The notes under the pieces are model-generated. The model saw only the letters and a program-made list of their open reading frames with translations, searched no databases and had not been told where the DNA came from. DNA of 64,000 nt, taken from the NCBI GenBank assembly GCA_049890275.1, contig JBMHBT010000017.1, positions 186,001 to 250,000 of the forward strand, written 5' to 3'. Of this stretch, positions 26,086 through 34,744 are shown in pieces; position 1 is the stretch's first letter; each line of letters starts with the position of its first letter. The position numbers and the translations under genes were made by a program. Origin of the DNA: UBA7374 sp049890275. GTDB taxonomy: Bacteria > Verrucomicrobiota > Verrucomicrobiia > Opitutales > Coraliomargaritaceae.

Positions 26086-26289
26086 TTAAGAATTAGCAGA
26101 GACAAGCTTCTTTTCTCGGAGTATCGTCTCCAAGCGAGCAATTTCATGGCGCAATTCTTTAAAACGGTGCGGGTGCTCAACCTGACCAGTCTGCTTACGC
26201 ATGCGCAGGTTGACTTGTTCTTCGCGAGTCTCGCGAAGTTTCTTTTCGATTTCTATTTCGGACATTTCTCGTATATCTTTTGCAATCAT
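26086..26289 (-). CDS. rpmC: Ribosomal protein L29
   Basis: The 67-residue two-helix protein near the tunnel exit forms part of the SRP and trigger-factor docking site. The sequence begins MIAKDIREMSEIEIEKKL and ends with RHEIARLETILREK, the normal pattern. AGGAG lies about 12 bases upstream of the ATG. The gap to rplP is 33 bases. Confidence 0.97.
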   Translation of the reverse strand: MIAKDIREMSEIEIEKKLRETREEQVNLRMRKQTGQVEHPHRFKELRHEIARLETILREKKLVSANS

Positions 26290-26322
26290 GGGTCGTAAGC
26301 TCCTGGGGTCTGGAAACAGGGT

Positions 26323-26739
26323 CTACACTTCTTCGCGTGATACGAAGCGGCAACGGAATGGTAGTTTTGTGTCAGCGAGGCGTAAGGCTTCGCGGGCGGC
26401 AGTTGCCGAACATCCAGCGATCTCAAAGAGCATCGTACCTGGCTTGATCACAGCAACCCAACGGTCAACCGAACCCTTACCTTTACCCATTCGGGTTTCA
26501 GCAGGCTTTTTCGTGACAGGCTTGTGGGGAAAGACTCGAATCCAAACCTTACCCTTACGCTTGAGACTACGCGTCATGGCGACACGGGCTGCCTCAATCT
26601 GCTGAGAGGTCATACGACCGCGGGAGAGAGATTGGATGCCAAAGTCCCCGAATGAAAGCTCATTGCCCTTCTGGGCCACACCGTAAATACGGCCTTTGTG
26701 AACTTTTCGGTACTTAGTACGTGATGGAAGGAGTGCCAT
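26323..26739 (-). CDS. rplP: Ribosomal protein L16
   Basis: The 138-residue late-assembly protein sits near the peptidyl transferase centre and A-site tRNA. It shows LPSRTKYRKVHKGR, LSFGDFGIQSL, ARVAMTRSLKRKGKVWIRVFPHKPVTKKPAETRMGKGKGSV in continuous order, and LFEIAGCSATAAREALRLA. It lies 45 bases after rpsC. Confidence 0.98.
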   Translation of the reverse strand: MALLPSRTKYRKVHKGRIYGVAQKGNELSFGDFGIQSLSRGRMTSQQIEAARVAMTRSLKRKGKVWIRVFPHKPVTKKPAETRMGKGKGSVDRWVAVIKPGTMLFEIAGCSATAAREALRLADTKLPFRCRFVSREEV

Positions 26740-26784
26740 GGTTTGCTGTCGTTAAAATAAGTTTAAATAGTCAATAGTAGGTTC

Positions 26785-27420
<636 letters not shown>

Positions 27421-27440
27421 AATATAATAGTAAAACTAAC

Positions 27441-27776
27441 TTAAGATTCGTCCGAAAGCACGATACGAATGTGGCTGGTTGCCTTTTTGTAAGGATGAGC
27501 GGAACCACGCGCAGCCGGACGGAACCGTTTGAAAGCAGGGCCTTGCTCAACAATAGCTGATTCTACTTTAAGCGCGTGCGATGAAAGGTTGTTGTTGTTT
27601 TCTGCGTTTGCAATTGCAGAGGCCAATGTCTTACCGACAAGACGTGCAGACTTGCGGGGAATGTAGCGGAGGATCTCAGCTGCTTCTGCAGCATTGCGTC
27701 CCTGAATGGCGCGAGTGATATCACGCACCTTACGGGGCGACATGCGAGCGTATTTTGTGTAGGCTTGTACCTGCAT
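27441..27776 (-). CDS. rplV: Ribosomal protein L22
   Basis: The 111-residue protein has a beta-hairpin loop that reaches into the exit tunnel at the constriction. MQVQAYTKYARMSPRKVRDI opens the protein; the loop region FKRFRPAARGSAHPYKKATSHI is intact. The frame extends to a TTG at 27785, but ATG 27776 matches the family start. The stop of the embedded exported-protein gene lies five bases upstream, so translation may be coupled to that gene instead of to rpsS. Confidence 0.97.
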   Translation of the reverse strand: MQVQAYTKYARMSPRKVRDITRAIQGRNAAEAAEILRYIPRKSARLVGKTLASAIANAENNNNLSSHALKVESAIVEQGPAFKRFRPAARGSAHPYKKATSHIRIVLSDES

Positions 27777-27781
27777 GGTTC

Positions 27782-28162
27782 TCAATTAATTTGAATTGTC
27801 TTAATGCGGGCAATGTCTCCCGACTGAATGAAAGTTTCTGATGAAAGATCGAGTATAAGCGCTGCGGCACGATCCGTGCGGCTTTCGATAATAATGATCT
27901 CAGCAATACTGCGAAGACCTCGTTCGACTGTGCAGACCATACCACGTTTGAGACCTTGCTCCAGACCTCCACGAAGGAGAATGATATCGGCAGACTGTGA
28001 TGGAACGATCGATGCAACTGCAGCATAATTCGGACTGTAAATAGTCTCGTTAATGTATGCTGGTAGCGTCTGATCCACTTCATTCTTGGCCACCGCAAAC
28101 AATGGGGCTGCCAATGCGAGCAGACCGAGCAAAGCGAGATACCTATTGAATAAGCGGATCAT
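27782..28162 (-). CDS. Unrecognised predicted exported protein embedded between rpsS and rplV
   Basis: The 126-residue protein is not a ribosomal protein. Residues 1-25 look like a Sec signal peptide: positively charged start, hydrophobic LALLGLLALAAPLFAVA, likely cleavage after AVA. The mature part (about 100 residues) reads as an all-beta domain: an IVPSQSADIILLRGG region, GLEQGLKRGMVCTVERG, IAEIIIIESRTDRAAALI and SGDIARIK. That pattern (gly-rich turn, 'GMxCxV', repeated strands, 'GD' near the end) recalls the C-terminal domain of FlgT-like envelope proteins, but I cannot confirm it. It has one mature cysteine. It lies 21 bases after rpsS and 5 before rplV, so it is inside the transcript. 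No flagellar genes are in the window. Base composition does not look foreign. Confidence 0.8.
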   Translation of the reverse strand: MIRLFNRYLALLGLLALAAPLFAVAKNEVDQTLPAYINETIYSPNYAAVASIVPSQSADIILLRGGLEQGLKRGMVCTVERGLRSIAEIIIIESRTDRAAALILDLSSETFIQSGDIARIKTIQIN

Positions 28163-28183
28163 AATAATCAGGAAAGTAGTCGT

Positions 28184-28450
28184 CTACTTCTTACCCGGTT
28201 GGTGCGATTTAAAGGTACGGGAGGGAGCGAACTCACCGAGTTTGTGACCCACCATATTCTCCGTAACATAGACGGGCAGAAAACTGCGACCATTGTGTAC
28301 GTTGAAATTCAGTCCTACAAAATCAGGAGTGATTGTGGAGCGGCGAGACCAAGTCTGAATTGGCTTACGATCACCCTGCGATTGAGCGGTCTCGACTTTT
28401 CTGGCGAGATGAGGATCGACAAAGAAACCTTTTTTAACGGAACGTGACAT
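28184..28450 (-). CDS. rpsS: Ribosomal protein S19
   Basis: The 88-residue 30S head protein pairs with S13. MSRSVKKGFFVDPHLARKVE and RSTITPDFVGLNFNVHNGRSF (normal spacing), then MVGHKLGEFAPSRTFKSH, are diagnostic. It lies 19 bases after rplB. It is followed not by rplV directly, as in most bacteria, but by the exported-protein gene. Confidence 0.98.
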   Translation of the reverse strand: MSRSVKKGFFVDPHLARKVETAQSQGDRKPIQTWSRRSTITPDFVGLNFNVHNGRSFLPVYVTENMVGHKLGEFAPSRTFKSHQPGKK

Positions 28451-28469
28451 GTGCGGCTAATGGTTAAAA

Positions 28470-29315
28470 TTACTTCTTTTTGACCGGACGACCATTGCGG
28501 CGGACAAGAATTTGAGAGTTCGTCGGGTTGGACTTTTTCCGAGTGGGGAAACCCTTTGAAAGCTGACCCCAGGGAGATTGCGGATGACCACCACCAGAAG
28601 TACGGCCCTCACCACCACCCATTGGGTGATCCACGGGATTCATCGCTACACCGCGAACACGAGGACGACGGCCTAGCCAGCGACTACGGCCAGCCTTACC
28701 CAGGCTTTGATTTTGGTGCTCGTGATTGCCCACTTCTCCAATCGTTGCGCGGCAACGACTGTTCAAATAACGAATTTCACCGGAAGGGAGCTTTATTGTG
28801 GCACGATCACCATCAACCGACACCAATTGTGCGGATTGTCCTGCTGAACGGGCAATTTGCGCACCACGACCCGGATGCATTTCAATCGCATGGATCTTAG
28901 TTGCCGGCGGAATTGTATGCAAAGGCATACTGTAGCCAGGACGAAACTCGACACGCTTATCAACATTGAGAAGGATATCACCTTCAGTGACTCCGCGAGG
29001 AGCGAGAATGTAGCGCTTTTCGCCATCGGCATAAGCCAAGAGGGCAAGATTTGCTGTACGGTTGGGATCATATTCGATCGCCTGTACCTTCGCTGGGATG
29101 TCAATTTTATCCCGACGAAAATCAATCAAACGGTAGGCGCGCTTATGACCGCCTCCACGGCGGCGGGAAGTAATGCGTCCATAGCAATTACGCCCCTTCT
29201 TGATATGCTTGTGCTTGGTTAGGCGACGCTCCGGCTTCTTGTCGCTTACTTCCTGCTTGTTGCGGGTAAGAAAGCGCTGACCGGGTGTTAAAGGTTTGGA
29301 GTTATTCAGTGGCAT
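28470..29315 (-). CDS. rplB: Ribosomal protein L2
   Basis: The 281-residue protein is essential for subunit association and peptidyl transferase-centre folding. GRNCYGRITSRRRGGGHKR in the N-terminal domain and AMNPVDHPMGGGEGRTSG near the C-terminus, containing the critical histidine, are intact. AGGAGAT precedes the ATG by about 13 bases. It follows rplW by 21 bases. Confidence 0.98.
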   Translation of the reverse strand: MPLNNSKPLTPGQRFLTRNKQEVSDKKPERRLTKHKHIKKGRNCYGRITSRRRGGGHKRAYRLIDFRRDKIDIPAKVQAIEYDPNRTANLALLAYADGEKRYILAPRGVTEGDILLNVDKRVEFRPGYSMPLHTIPPATKIHAIEMHPGRGAQIARSAGQSAQLVSVDGDRATIKLPSGEIRYLNSRCRATIGEVGNHEHQNQSLGKAGRSRWLGRRPRVRGVAMNPVDHPMGGGEGRTSGGGHPQSPWGQLSKGFPTRKKSNPTNSQILVRRNGRPVKKK

Positions 29316-29336
29316 TATATCAGATCTCCTAAAGGC

Positions 29337-29627
29337 TTAAGCGAGTTCGATCTTATCACCCTCTTTGAGAGTTACGATGGCTTTCTTGTGGCCGGATTTA
29401 GTACCCGGGCGTCCACGACGGGAACGATCATTCTTAACTTTTGGCTTTTTGATCAAGGTGTTTACTTTCAGTACCTCAACATCAAATAACTTCTCAACCG
29501 CACGAGCGATCTCCTTGCGATTCGCGCTCGGAGCCACTTGAAAGGTGTATTGATTGTGGTGAGCAGATAAATTAGCTGCCTTTTCAGTAACGCGGTATTC
29601 GCGAAGAATCTTATCCGGGATAATCAT
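29337..29627 (-). CDS. rplW: Ribosomal protein L23
   Basis: The 96-residue tunnel-exit protein is the docking site for trigger factor and SRP. EKAANLSAHHNQYTFQVAP and the loop KVNTLIKKPKVKNDRSRRGRPG (normal spacing) are typical. Its ATG overlaps the rplD stop by one base and is preceded by GGAGGTG inside rplD, so translational coupling is likely. Confidence 0.97.
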   Translation of the reverse strand: MIIPDKILREYRVTEKAANLSAHHNQYTFQVAPSANRKEIARAVEKLFDVEVLKVNTLIKKPKVKNDRSRRGRPGTKSGHKKAIVTLKEGDKIELA

Positions 29628-30265
29628 TATTTTTCACCTCCATTTGCGCGAGCCAGAATCGTTTGGATTCCTTTCTCACTGACGATGATGTTGCGGTACT
29701 GAACAACGTCTAAAGTGCTTAAGTTACAGGCTTCTGCCAGAGAGACGCCTTCAATATTCCGAGCGGCAAGCGCGGTATTACCTTCAAAGCTATCATCGAT
29801 CAGCAATACTCGTCCGCGTTTGGGAAGGACGGCGTTCAGAACTGTATTAAAAAGTTTTGTTTTAGGCGACTCGACTTGAAGAGCCTGAATGACTGTTAGT
29901 CCACCTTCGCTGGCACGCTCAAAAAGAGCACGACGGAAAGCGAGCGCTTTCATCTTGCCGTTGATTTTTTGTGTGTAATCCCGTGGCTTAGGGCCATGAG
30001 CAATACCACCGTGACGTTGGTGCGGAGTGCGGCGATCACCTTGGCGAGCTGTACCGCTACCCTTCTGGCGGAAAAGCTTCTTACCGGATCCACGCACTTC
30101 TGCACGAGTCTTTGTAGAAGCCGTGCCCTGACGCGCGTTGGCGCGGTGAGCGATAACAACCTGGCGTAAGGCAGCTACGCCCTTGTCATCATCAAATTGA
30201 GGAAATTGAGCGAATTCTTTTTCTTCGCTGGTCGCCCCATCTGCAGTGTAAACCTTAAGTTTCAT
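29627..30265 (-). CDS. rplD: Ribosomal protein L4
   Basis: The 212-residue protein has a long loop lining the exit tunnel; in E. coli it also represses the S10 operon. The loop GSGKKLFRQKGSGTARQGDRR and RTPHQRHGGIAHGPKPRDY are clear, as is the C-terminal Rossmann-like half. It lies 26 bases after rplC. No S10-type leader can be asserted upstream. Confidence 0.98.
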   Translation of the reverse strand: MKLKVYTADGATSEEKEFAQFPQFDDDKGVAALRQVVIAHRANARQGTASTKTRAEVRGSGKKLFRQKGSGTARQGDRRTPHQRHGGIAHGPKPRDYTQKINGKMKALAFRRALFERASEGGLTVIQALQVESPKTKLFNTVLNAVLPKRGRVLLIDDSFEGNTALAARNIEGVSLAEACNLSTLDVVQYRNIIVSEKGIQTILARANGGEK

Positions 30266-30291
30266 AGCTATATATTCCGTTTCTATTGAGG

Positions 30292-30936
<645 letters not shown>

Positions 30937-31035
30937 GATACTAATTGGCAGGTGCGGCCGGGCGGCTGCGTTTGCTAGACCTGCGTTAGCGGTTAAGGAA
31001 AATTGTTAAGTTGCTCGGGAGGGAGCGAGCGCGCG

Positions 31036-31064
31036 AAGAAAGAGAGAATATCCGCGTTCGTCAA
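31036..31064 (-). promoter_or_regulatory. Weak sigma70-like promoter candidate in the rpsJ-rplC gap
   Basis: TTGACG (complement of 31059-31064) lies 17 bases before TTTCTT (complement of 31036-31041). The -35 matches 5 of 6 and the -10 only 3 of 6. An AT-rich near-palindrome, GAATATTTTAAAATGTTC (31076-31093), lies just upstream and could act like an UP element. The gap is otherwise unusually long for this cluster. Confidence 0.35.
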
Positions 31065-31107
31065 CCCTGATTTGAGAATATTTTAAAATGTTCTTTTTTC
31101 GGGGCAC

Positions 31108-31416
31108 TTAAACGTTGATCGAAATATCGACGCCTGCAGGAAGATTCAGCTTCTTCAGCTCATCCACAGTAGCTGCAGTCGGCTCAATGATATCAATCAA
31201 GCGCTTGTGTGTACGTACTTCAAACTGCTCCATCGCCTTCTTGTTGACGTGAACAGAACGATTCACAGTGAACTTCTCAATGTGAATGGGCATGGGAACC
31301 GGTCCAGAGACACGGGCGCCGGAGCGTTTAGCGGTTTCGACGATGTCAGCTGCTGACTGGTCAATAACGCGGTAATCGAAGCCTTTCAGGCGAATACGGA
31401 TGCGTGGAGCACTCAT
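31108..31416 (-). CDS. rpsJ: Ribosomal protein S10 (NusE)
   Basis: The 102-residue 30S head protein also binds NusB and NusG in transcription antitermination. IRIRLKGFDYRVIDQSAADI and GPVPMPIHIEKFTVNRS are standard, and the HKRLIDIIEPT end is intact. It is joined to the str cluster, 60 bases after fusA, and separated from rplC by 171 bases, so the S10 operon boundary may fall after this gene. Confidence 0.98.
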   Translation of the reverse strand: MSAPRIRIRLKGFDYRVIDQSAADIVETAKRSGARVSGPVPMPIHIEKFTVNRSVHVNKKAMEQFEVRTHKRLIDIIEPTAATVDELKKLNLPAGVDISINV

Positions 31417-31476
31417 TATTTTGGTTGGTTACTTATTTTAGTTAGAATTTTGATTCGAAAATCGGTCTAGAACCTC

Positions 31477-33615
31477 TTAATAATAAGAGGCCTCTTTAAT
31501 TGTTTTGACGACATTAGCCGGAGCCTCCTCAAAACGCTCTGGCTCCATGCTATAAGAAGCGCGGCCCTTACTGAGCGATCGAACAATTGTTGAGTAGCCA
31601 AACATCTCGGCCAGAGGCACGAGCGCGGAAACTTGAGCAAAAGTCGTCTTATTGGCAACGTTCAGGATTTGTCCGCGACGACGATTCAAATCACCCATAA
31701 TATCGCCTTGGTATTCCTCAGGAGTCTCTACCTCGACGCGCATCATAGGCTCGAGTAAGACAGAATCCCCTTTTTCCATCGCATCGCGAAAAGCAAATAA
31801 GCCTGCCATCTTGAAAGCAGTTTCCGATGAATCGACCTCGTGAAAAGAACCGTCGTACAAAGTCGCCTTAAAATCAACCACCGGATACCCGGCCACGACC
31901 CCGTTTCGAGCGGCTTCTGCTATTCCGTCTAAAGTCGGCTGAATGAATTCCTTCGGGATAACACCTCCGGTTGTCTTATCAATAATTTCAATACCAGATC
32001 CACGCTCCAGTGGCTCGACCTTAATCCGCGCGTCTCCATACTGGCCTTTACCGCCCGCCTGACGAATAAACTTACCCTCGCCGGCACAGGCGACACCGAA
32101 AGCTTCTCTGTAAGCAATTTGCGGACGGCCCGCATCGGCACCAACTTTAAATTCCCGAAAGAGGCGATCTCGAATGATCTCCAAGTGTAACTCACCCATT
32201 CCCGCAATAATCGTTTGCCCAGTCTCGTCATCGGTGGAGACAACAAAAGTAGGATCTTCTTCCGATAAGCGTTGAAGCCCTTCAGCCATCTTATCCTGGT
32301 CAGCAGATGTCTTTGGCTCGATCGACATAGAAATGACCGGCTCAGGAAACGTCGGTGGTTCCAAACGAAGATCACTCCCCTTCAGACAAAGCGTGTCACC
32401 GGTAACTACATCACGAGCACCAACCAAGGCACATATATCGCCTGAATAAGCTACATCGATATCTTCACGGTCGTTTGCCTTCATCACCAATAAACGGGAA
32501 ATACGCTCCGTCTTACCAGTGCGGGTGTTGCAGATCGCTGTTCCTTTTTTCAACTCACCCGAGTAAATGCGCAAGAAAACCAGTTTCCCGACATAAGGAT
32601 CATTCATCAGCTTAAAAGCCAGGCCCGTTAAGCTGGAAGAATCGTCCGCTTTGATCTCCACTTCTGCACCACGGCGGTCTTCTCCCTTCATTGGCGGAAG
32701 ATCGAGAGGACAAGGCAAATAGTTTACAACCGACTCGAGAAGTGATTGCACGCCCTTATTCTTAAAAGAACTTCCGGGAATAACCGGACAGAAATCCATA
32801 GAAATGGTAGCTTTACGAATCGCAGTCCTAATGTCGTCTGCAGTCAGATCTTGCCCGTCGAGAAACTTCTCAGCCAGTGCATCGTCAAAGTCGGCCAAAG
32901 CCTCAATCAACTGATCATGATGTTGTGTCGCTTGATCGAGTAGTTCTGACGGGATCTCTCTGGTCTCGAAAGACAGCCCGTTTGCATCTGTAGAATCGTA
33001 AACTAGCGCCTGCATGGAAGCCAAATCAATCAATCCGCTAAAGCTCTCCTCAGATCCGACTGGAAGAAAAATCGGATGAGCATTGGCCCCCAACTGCTCC
33101 CTCATCGAGTCGATAGCTGCAGAAAAATCAGCCCCGACACGATCCATCTTGTTGATGAAAGCAATACGCGGGACCTTATACTTGGACATTTGACGCCAAA
33201 CAGTCTCGGACTGCGGTTGCACGCCCGCAACCGCACAAAAAACGGCTACCGCTCCATCCAGAACACGGAGTGAACGCTCTACTTCGGCCGTAAAATCGAC
33301 ATGTCCCGGTGTATCAATGATATTGATCCGGTGTTGAATGCCGGAAAATGGCCCCGTTTGGTTGGTCCAGTTACAGGAAATCGCAGCAGAGGTAATGGTA
33401 ATGCCACGCTCACGCTCCTGCTCCATCCAGTCTGTTACAGCACTGCCCTCGTGTACTTCGCCCATCTTGTGGACGACGCCTGAATAAAATAAAATTCTTT
33501 CCGTCGTCGTTGTCTTCCCCGCGTCAATATGTGCAGCAATACCGATATTACGCGTGTGTTCCATCGGGAACTGGCGCTTCGGAGAATTCACGGATGCTGT
33601 AGCAGCTGCGGGCAT
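31477..33615 (-). CDS. fusA: Elongation factor G
   Basis: Translocation GTPase of 712 residues. ATG 33615 was chosen (an upstream frame extension to 33696 would read through the rpsG stop region and the poly-C tract). The G domain has AHIDAGKTTTTERILFYSG, the RGITITSAAI switch, DTPGHVDF and FINKMDR; domains III-V follow, ending at a C-terminal FSKGRASYSMEPERF-like segment. It follows rpsG by 61 bases containing an unusual homopolymer run. Unlike E. coli, tuf does not follow; it lies near secE. Confidence 0.97.
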   Translation of the reverse strand: MPAAATASVNSPKRQFPMEHTRNIGIAAHIDAGKTTTTERILFYSGVVHKMGEVHEGSAVTDWMEQERERGITITSAAISCNWTNQTGPFSGIQHRINIIDTPGHVDFTAEVERSLRVLDGAVAVFCAVAGVQPQSETVWRQMSKYKVPRIAFINKMDRVGADFSAAIDSMREQLGANAHPIFLPVGSEESFSGLIDLASMQALVYDSTDANGLSFETREIPSELLDQATQHHDQLIEALADFDDALAEKFLDGQDLTADDIRTAIRKATISMDFCPVIPGSSFKNKGVQSLLESVVNYLPCPLDLPPMKGEDRRGAEVEIKADDSSSLTGLAFKLMNDPYVGKLVFLRIYSGELKKGTAICNTRTGKTERISRLLVMKANDREDIDVAYSGDICALVGARDVVTGDTLCLKGSDLRLEPPTFPEPVISMSIEPKTSADQDKMAEGLQRLSEEDPTFVVSTDDETGQTIIAGMGELHLEIIRDRLFREFKVGADAGRPQIAYREAFGVACAGEGKFIRQAGGKGQYGDARIKVEPLERGSGIEIIDKTTGGVIPKEFIQPTLDGIAEAARNGVVAGYPVVDFKATLYDGSFHEVDSSETAFKMAGLFAFRDAMEKGDSVLLEPMMRVEVETPEEYQGDIMGDLNRRRGQILNVANKTTFAQVSALVPLAEMFGYSTIVRSLSKGRASYSMEPERFEEAPANVVKTIKEASYY

Positions 33616-33644
33616 AAAAGGAAACGATACGACTGGAAAAGAAC

Positions 33645-33661
33645 AAAAAAAAGGGGGGGGG
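33645..33661 (-). repeat. Adjacent A8 and G9 homopolymers in the rpsG-fusA spacer
   Basis: On the plus strand A8 (33645-33652) is followed by G9 (33653-33661), so the mRNA has C9 then U8 between the rpsG stop and fusA start. Such tracts slip during replication and sequencing. No gene frame crosses it in the preferred annotation. Confidence 0.9.
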
Positions 33662-33676
33662 AAGGAAGGGCTGAGC

Positions 33677-34150
33677 CTACCAGCGCAGATGGGCAAATGC
33701 CCGATTGGCCTGAGCCATGCGGTGAGTCTCTTCTTTCTTCTTCACCACAGCGCCTGTATTATTGTAAGCGTCTACAATCTCATCGGCCAACGCTTCAGAC
33801 ATGGGAACACCTTTACGCTTGCGAGCAGATGAAACCATCCAGCGAAAGGCTAAGCTTTGTTGGCGTTCGAAAGAAATTTCAACTGGCACCTGATAGGTTG
33901 CACCACCAACACGGCGACTCTTAACCTCAAGTTTTGGACGCGCATTTTCAAGGGCACCCATAACGAGATCGACTGGATCGCCTTTTTCAAGACGTTCGCT
34001 CACCTTTGTAAAAGCAGTATAAACGATGCGCTGGGCTAAGGTACGCTTACCGCGCTCCATAATCATATTGACCAGAGTCGTAACTAAAACGCTATTGTAG
34101 CGAGGATCCGGAGTAACGGGACGTTTTTCGGCTTGTCTGCGGCGTGACAT
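33677..34150 (-). CDS. rpsG: Ribosomal protein S7
   Basis: The 157-residue head assembly initiator is the E. coli str-operon repressor. MSRRRQAEKRPVTPDPRYNS at the start, GGATYQVPVEI and RWMVSSARKRKGVPMSEALA follow the family. It follows rpsL by 53 bases. The C-terminus ends AHLRW, of normal length. Confidence 0.98.
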   Translation of the reverse strand: MSRRRQAEKRPVTPDPRYNSVLVTTLVNMIMERGKRTLAQRIVYTAFTKVSERLEKGDPVDLVMGALENARPKLEVKSRRVGGATYQVPVEISFERQQSLAFRWMVSSARKRKGVPMSEALADEIVDAYNNTGAVVKKKEETHRMAQANRAFAHLRW

Positions 34151-34203
34151 ATTTCAGCGGGTTGTGCGTAAATTAATAAATGTTTCTGTGGCTAGGTTGC
34201 GCC

Positions 34204-34578
<375 letters not shown>

Positions 34579-34688
34579 GCGTGTGTGTCGCTAATTGTAA
34601 AGAAAGGGCGTGAAAGTAGTGTTTGCTACTCAGCGTGCAAGAATTTTTTCAATCTATTTCTATGAATATTCTTTGCTTCATGAATAAT

Positions 34689-34721
34689 AAAAAAACCCGG
34701 CACCGTACGGGCCGGGTTTTT
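34689..34721 (-). terminator. Strong intrinsic terminator after rpoC
   Basis: Perfect 11-bp stem AAAAACCCGGC/GCCGGGTTTTT (34691-34701 and 34711-34721) with a 9-base loop. Reading from rpoC it is followed by T7. It also ends in T5 on the plus strand, so it could work both ways. It separates the rpoBC unit from the rpsL unit. Confidence 0.93.
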
Positions 34722-34744
34722 GTAGGTAAATCGATACGCTTTGC

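Noticed and set aside
31076..31093. AT-rich near-palindrome as a plus-strand terminator
   Set aside because: It is followed by a T-run on the plus strand, but the stem has no G-C core and no plus-strand gene is upstream.
33616..33696. N-terminal extension of fusA
   Set aside because: It runs through the homopolymer tract into the 3' end of rpsG and gives a Pro/Phe-rich stretch unlike EF-G.
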